Below, in pieces: positions 5,104 to 7,757 of a DNA stretch of 7,757 nt. The first letter of the stretch is position 1. Each line of letters starts with the position of its first letter. This DNA is from JANXLO01 sp043762265. Lineage in GTDB: Bacteria; Armatimonadota; Chthonomonadetes; Chthonomonadales; Chthonomonadaceae. Both the position numbers and the translations under genes were made by a program. The notes beneath the pieces were generated by a model that had not been told where the DNA came from, ran no database searches, and was given only the letters and a program-made list of their open reading frames with translations. The stretch is from positions 1 through 7,757 of the forward strand of contig JAYUMV010000393.1 in assembly GCA_043762265.1 (NCBI GenBank), given 5' to 3'.

Positions 5104-6852
5104 TCAAGGCAGAACAGTATGCGCTACCTGCTGCCCTTCGATGATCTCATAATAGTGGCCGGACGCCAGATTTTGCAGATGCGTTTTCTCTCCGCTCGGC
5201 CAAGCGATATCCACTGTCTCTGCCTGCTTGGAGCCTCCTAAGCCGACGAGAGGCCAGATCTGACGCTGCGCTAGAAAACTCCCTCCTCCATAGATTTCAA
5301 ACGACTGCTTCATCTCTCCGGAATGGACCTGGATCCGCGCACCCCACGCATCCCGTGTGGACTTGGTCCCGTGCAGCTTCAGGCCGATCCAGCCATTGGT
5401 ATGCGGCGTGTCGTTATGCCAGAGATAGCCCTTGCCATTGTTGCTGACGATGGCGATATCCGGATAGCCGTCCAGATCGACATCCCCCCAGGCGCATCCC
5501 CGTCCAACGAGCTGCGTCTGCAGCGCGGGACCGGCTTTTTGCCCCATCTCCGTAAAACCTTTGCCCGTATTGTGATAGAGCAAGGGACGCTCGGCGTAGG
5601 TGATCATATTGTCCGAGTCATGAATGAAGTTATCGATATGCCCGTCTGCCGTCAGAAGGTCCTGTCGCCCGTCCATGTCCATATCGAAAAAGAAGAGGCC
5701 GAACGTCAGGTAAGGCAGGCTGGGCTGCGCGACTCCCAACGGATAGGCTTGATCCCGCATCGTACCGGCGCCGTCGTTTTCGAAGAGGGTCACGCACTCT
5801 TTCGAAAAGTTTCCGATCGCCAGCCCCATGTGGCCATCGTTCATATAGTCCGCCATGTCTATCCCCATACCGGCTTTCGGAACGCCTGTCTCCGGATAGG
5901 CAAACCCGAACTCCGTGCCCACTTCGCGAAAATGCACGCCTTTTTCGCTCAGGAATAGGAAGTTCGCGGTCGTATCGTTGGTAATGGCAATGTCGGGCCA
6001 CCCATCGCCATTCAGGTCTGCGACGATGACCCCGAGCGACTTGCCTACATGCGGCAGGATGCCTACTTTGGCAGTCACATCCTCGAAGGTGCCGTCGCCC
6101 TTTCCTCGATAGAGGGTGGAGGCGACGCCTTCGTAGTTGTTGGGAGCGCAGTAGGCTTTTTGTCCGCCACGGCTGGTACAAAAAACGTCGGTCTTCGGTG
6201 TCCACTTCACATACTGGCACACGAACAGGTCCGGTATGCCGTCCTTGTCGTAGTCGCACCAGGTCGCGCTGGAACTCCACTTGAACTGAATACCGCCCGG
6301 ATCGACGGGAACTCCTGCCACCCCTGCCTTTGCGGTGACATCGGTGAAGGTGCCGTCATGGTTGTTATGAAACAGGTGGTTCGGCCCGATACAGGTCAGG
6401 TAGATATCCGGCCAGCCGTCGTTGTCATAATCTCCCACGGCAGCGCCCATCCCATAGACATCGATCTTCAGCCCCGACTTCGCCGTGACATCGGTAAACG
6501 TGCCGTCTCCATTGTTATGGTAGAGAACAGGATAGTGCGGTTTTGGATTGGGCGAGTTCGGCCAGTCCGTACTACTGATGAAAAGAATGTCGAGTTTGCC
6601 GTCGTTGTCGAAATCCAGAAATGAGACGCCTCCCCCGACCGTCTCCGGCATGTATTTCTTCCCTTTCGCGCCGCTATAGTGTTTGAAATCGATTCCGGCC
6701 TTTGCAGTAATGTCGGAAAAGGAGATCCGAAGGTCGGTGGGTTCCCCGGCTGTCGGCTCGGGAGGTGGAGAGGTCTTCCTTGGCCCGCATCCCCCCAGCA
6801 GCAGGATCGTATAAACCCCTACTAGTATCAGAAACAGGCGTTTCCGCCCCAT
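5104..6852 (-). CDS. CRTAC1-like lipoprotein: FG-GAP/VCBS beta-propeller with ASPIC/UnbV domain
   Basis: The protein has 582 residues. A lipoprotein signal starts it: MGRKR, a hydrophobic stretch (about 6-20), the lipobox LGGC with Cys22, then a Pro/Thr-rich linker. Calcium-binding-type D-x-D-x-DG loops mark propeller blades at about 80 (DFDNDGKLD), 141 (DYDNDGWPD), 200 (DYDKDGIPD), 289 (DLNGDGWPD), 390 (DMDMDGRQD) and 457 (DVDLDGYPD), with a degenerate copy near 335. Three copies of DGTF-x-DVTAK-x-G (about 115, 166 and 253) join blades. The C-terminus (about 500-570) is the ASPIC/UnbV domain: GARIQVHSG, IYGGGSFLAQR, then VDIAWPSGEKTHLQ. Such proteins are extracellular or surface adhesin-like in other organisms; an enzymatic role is not established. 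The start is ATG 6852 or GTG 6855 (adjacent codons). The ATG shares a base with the TPR stop (TGATG), so the genes are coupled. Confidence 0.92.
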   Translation of the reverse strand: MGRKRLFLILVGVYTILLLGGCGPRKTSPPPEPTAGEPTDLRISFSDITAKAGIDFKHYSGAKGKKYMPETVGGGVSFLDFDNDGKLDILFISSTDWPNSPNPKPHYPVLYHNNGDGTFTDVTAKSGLKIDVYGMGAAVGDYDNDGWPDIYLTCIGPNHLFHNNHDGTFTDVTAKAGVAGVPVDPGGIQFKWSSSATWCDYDKDGIPDLFVCQYVKWTPKTDVFCTSRGGQKAYCAPNNYEGVASTLYRGKGDGTFEDVTAKVGILPHVGKSLGVIVADLNGDGWPDIAITNDTTANFLFLSEKGVHFREVGTEFGFAYPETGVPKAGMGIDMADYMNDGHMGLAIGNFSKECVTLFENDGAGTMRDQAYPLGVAQPSLPYLTFGLFFFDMDMDGRQDLLTADGHIDNFIHDSDNMITYAERPLLYHNTGKGFTEMGQKAGPALQTQLVGRGCAWGDVDLDGYPDIAIVSNNGKGYLWHNDTPHTNGWIGLKLHGTKSTRDAWGARIQVHSGEMKQSFEIYGGGSFLAQRQIWPLVGLGGSKQAETVDIAWPSGEKTHLQNLASGHYYEIIEGQQVAHTVLP

Positions 6853-7757
6853 CACTGTGCGCCCTGAGCGTTCGATTGGAGCAGAGCAAGCTGTTCTCTT
6901 TGTTCTGTGCGCCGCCCCAGATAGCCGCAGGCTTCGGCCAGTCGCGCCCGTGCCGCACGATTGTCCGGTTTCAGCTTCAGGCAGAGCCGGAAGCGCTCGA
7001 TCGCAGAAGGGTACTCATGAGCTCTCATATGAAACTCCGCCAGGCGCTGCTGATTTTCGGGATCGTTGGGCTGGCGCTTGCAGCGAGCGGCAAGGGTCTC
7101 CCGCGCTTTCTGAAAGTCCTCGAAATTACGGAACACGGTGAGCGCCTCGGTGGCCTCCTGTTTTTTGCCGTCGCGGTTCAGGGCCGTCGCCAGGGTCTGG
7201 TAGCCCTCTCCATCTTCCGGCATCAGATCGACGGCATGTCGGAGCGCCAGAACCGCATCGTCTTTGCGGTCCAGATAGCCATATGCCAGGCCGAGATAGT
7301 AGAAAGCTTCGTTGTTGTCCGGAGCGAGGCGCACCGCCGCTTCCAACTGATCGACGGCCTCTTTCAGGTTGGCGAGATCGTTCCGATGCTGCAGCAGAAT
7401 CTTCCCTAGATCGTTGCGAAAAACGCCATCTTCTGGAGCATGGGCGATACACTCGTGAAACCAGCGCACTGCTTCGTCGAAATTTCCGGCGGTATCGGCG
7501 GCGGTGGCAAGTTGATACCGGGCCTCGTTGCTGTCTTTGTCGTTTCTAGCGACCATCGCGCGGAGCGCATCGATGCGAACGGTTTCGTTGCGAAGTTCGC
7601 CATAGGCCTGGATCACGCTCCATTCCAGTTCCTTCGCCTTCAGGGGATCGTGCTGCTGCGCCAGACGCAGATAGGCCATCGTCTTGGTCGGCTGATGCAT
7701 CGCGCCATAGGCGCGAGCGATATGGATATAACTGCTGCGACAGTACGAATGCATCTT
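6852..7757 (-). CDS. TPR-repeat protein (5' end beyond window)
   Basis: The frame is open to the right edge. The 301 visible codons plus stop are the C-terminal part, and the Met at 7754 is probably internal. Alpha-helical tetratricopeptide repeats of about 34 residues are evident. Signature units include EARYQLATAADTAGNFDEAVRWFHECIAHAPED, NEAFYYLGLAYGYLDRKDDAVLALRHAVDLMPED (best TPR match) and ENQQRLAEFHMRAHEYPSAIERFRLCLKLKPDN. No signal peptide or catalytic domain is visible in this portion; the missing N-terminus could carry one. TPRs usually mediate protein-protein contacts. TPR proteins beside ASPIC/UnbV proteins are a recurring arrangement, and the overlapping stop/start here supports joint function, perhaps in assembly or secretion of the lipoprotein (inference). 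Confidence 0.9.
   Translation of the reverse strand, partial: KMHSYCRSSYIHIARAYGAMHQPTKTMAYLRLAQQHDPLKAKELEWSVIQAYGELRNETVRIDALRAMVARNDKDSNEARYQLATAADTAGNFDEAVRWFHECIAHAPEDGVFRNDLGKILLQHRNDLANLKEAVDQLEAAVRLAPDNNEAFYYLGLAYGYLDRKDDAVLALRHAVDLMPEDGEGYQTLATALNRDGKKQEATEALTVFRNFEDFQKARETLAARCKRQPNDPENQQRLAEFHMRAHEYPSAIERFRLCLKLKPDNRAARARLAEACGYLGRRTEQREQLALLQSNAQGAQ

Overview
Gram-negative-type bacterial chromosome, moderately GC-rich, with every convincing gene on the minus strand. There are no RNA genes, insertion sequences, CRISPR arrays or phage genes. Two predicted lipoproteins, a heptose-7-phosphate-kinase-like sugar kinase, and a TPR protein paired with an ASPIC/UnbV (CRTAC1-like) lipoprotein point to a diderm outside the well-studied Proteobacteria. 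Armatimonadota, Acidobacteriota or a similar phylum is my guess. This placement is an inference from gene content and is weak.

Reading in the direction of transcription (high to low coordinates), the first unit is a TPR protein cut by the window edge (7757-6852). Next come an ASPIC/UnbV beta-propeller lipoprotein (6852-5104) and a 92-residue single-pass Gly/Ser/Pro-rich protein (5091-4813). Their junctions are very tight: the TPR stop overlaps the lipoprotein start, and the small protein's Shine-Dalgarno directly follows the lipoprotein's stop. The unit ends at a strong, apparently bidirectional hairpin terminator (4660-4693).

The second unit starts just past that terminator, with a TATAAT -10 box at 4637-4632. 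It carries a stand-alone PfkB/RfaE1-type kinase (4571-3582). After a 93-base gap comes an envelope-stress-type regulatory module: an ECF sigma factor (3488-2907), an overlapping zinc-binding anti-sigma factor (2917-1976), an exported multi-pass membrane protein with a bactofilin-like segment (1962-925), and a DUF4097-like lipoprotein with repeated TSNG-type strands (816-1, cut by the window edge). The kinase-sigma gap holds TGAAAC-N17-CGTA, which resembles ECF promoters such as those of Bacillus sigma-W and fits autoregulation of the sigma operon.

A reasonable working model is as follows. The anti-sigma factor holds the sigma factor at the membrane. Release switches on the sigma operon, including two envelope proteins of unknown function with beta-strand repeats. 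The TPR/UnbV/small-protein unit looks like a separate cell-surface set. The most interesting items are the sigma-anti-sigma-bactofilin-like-DUF4097 module with its candidate self-promoter, and the small coupled membrane protein behind the UnbV lipoprotein.
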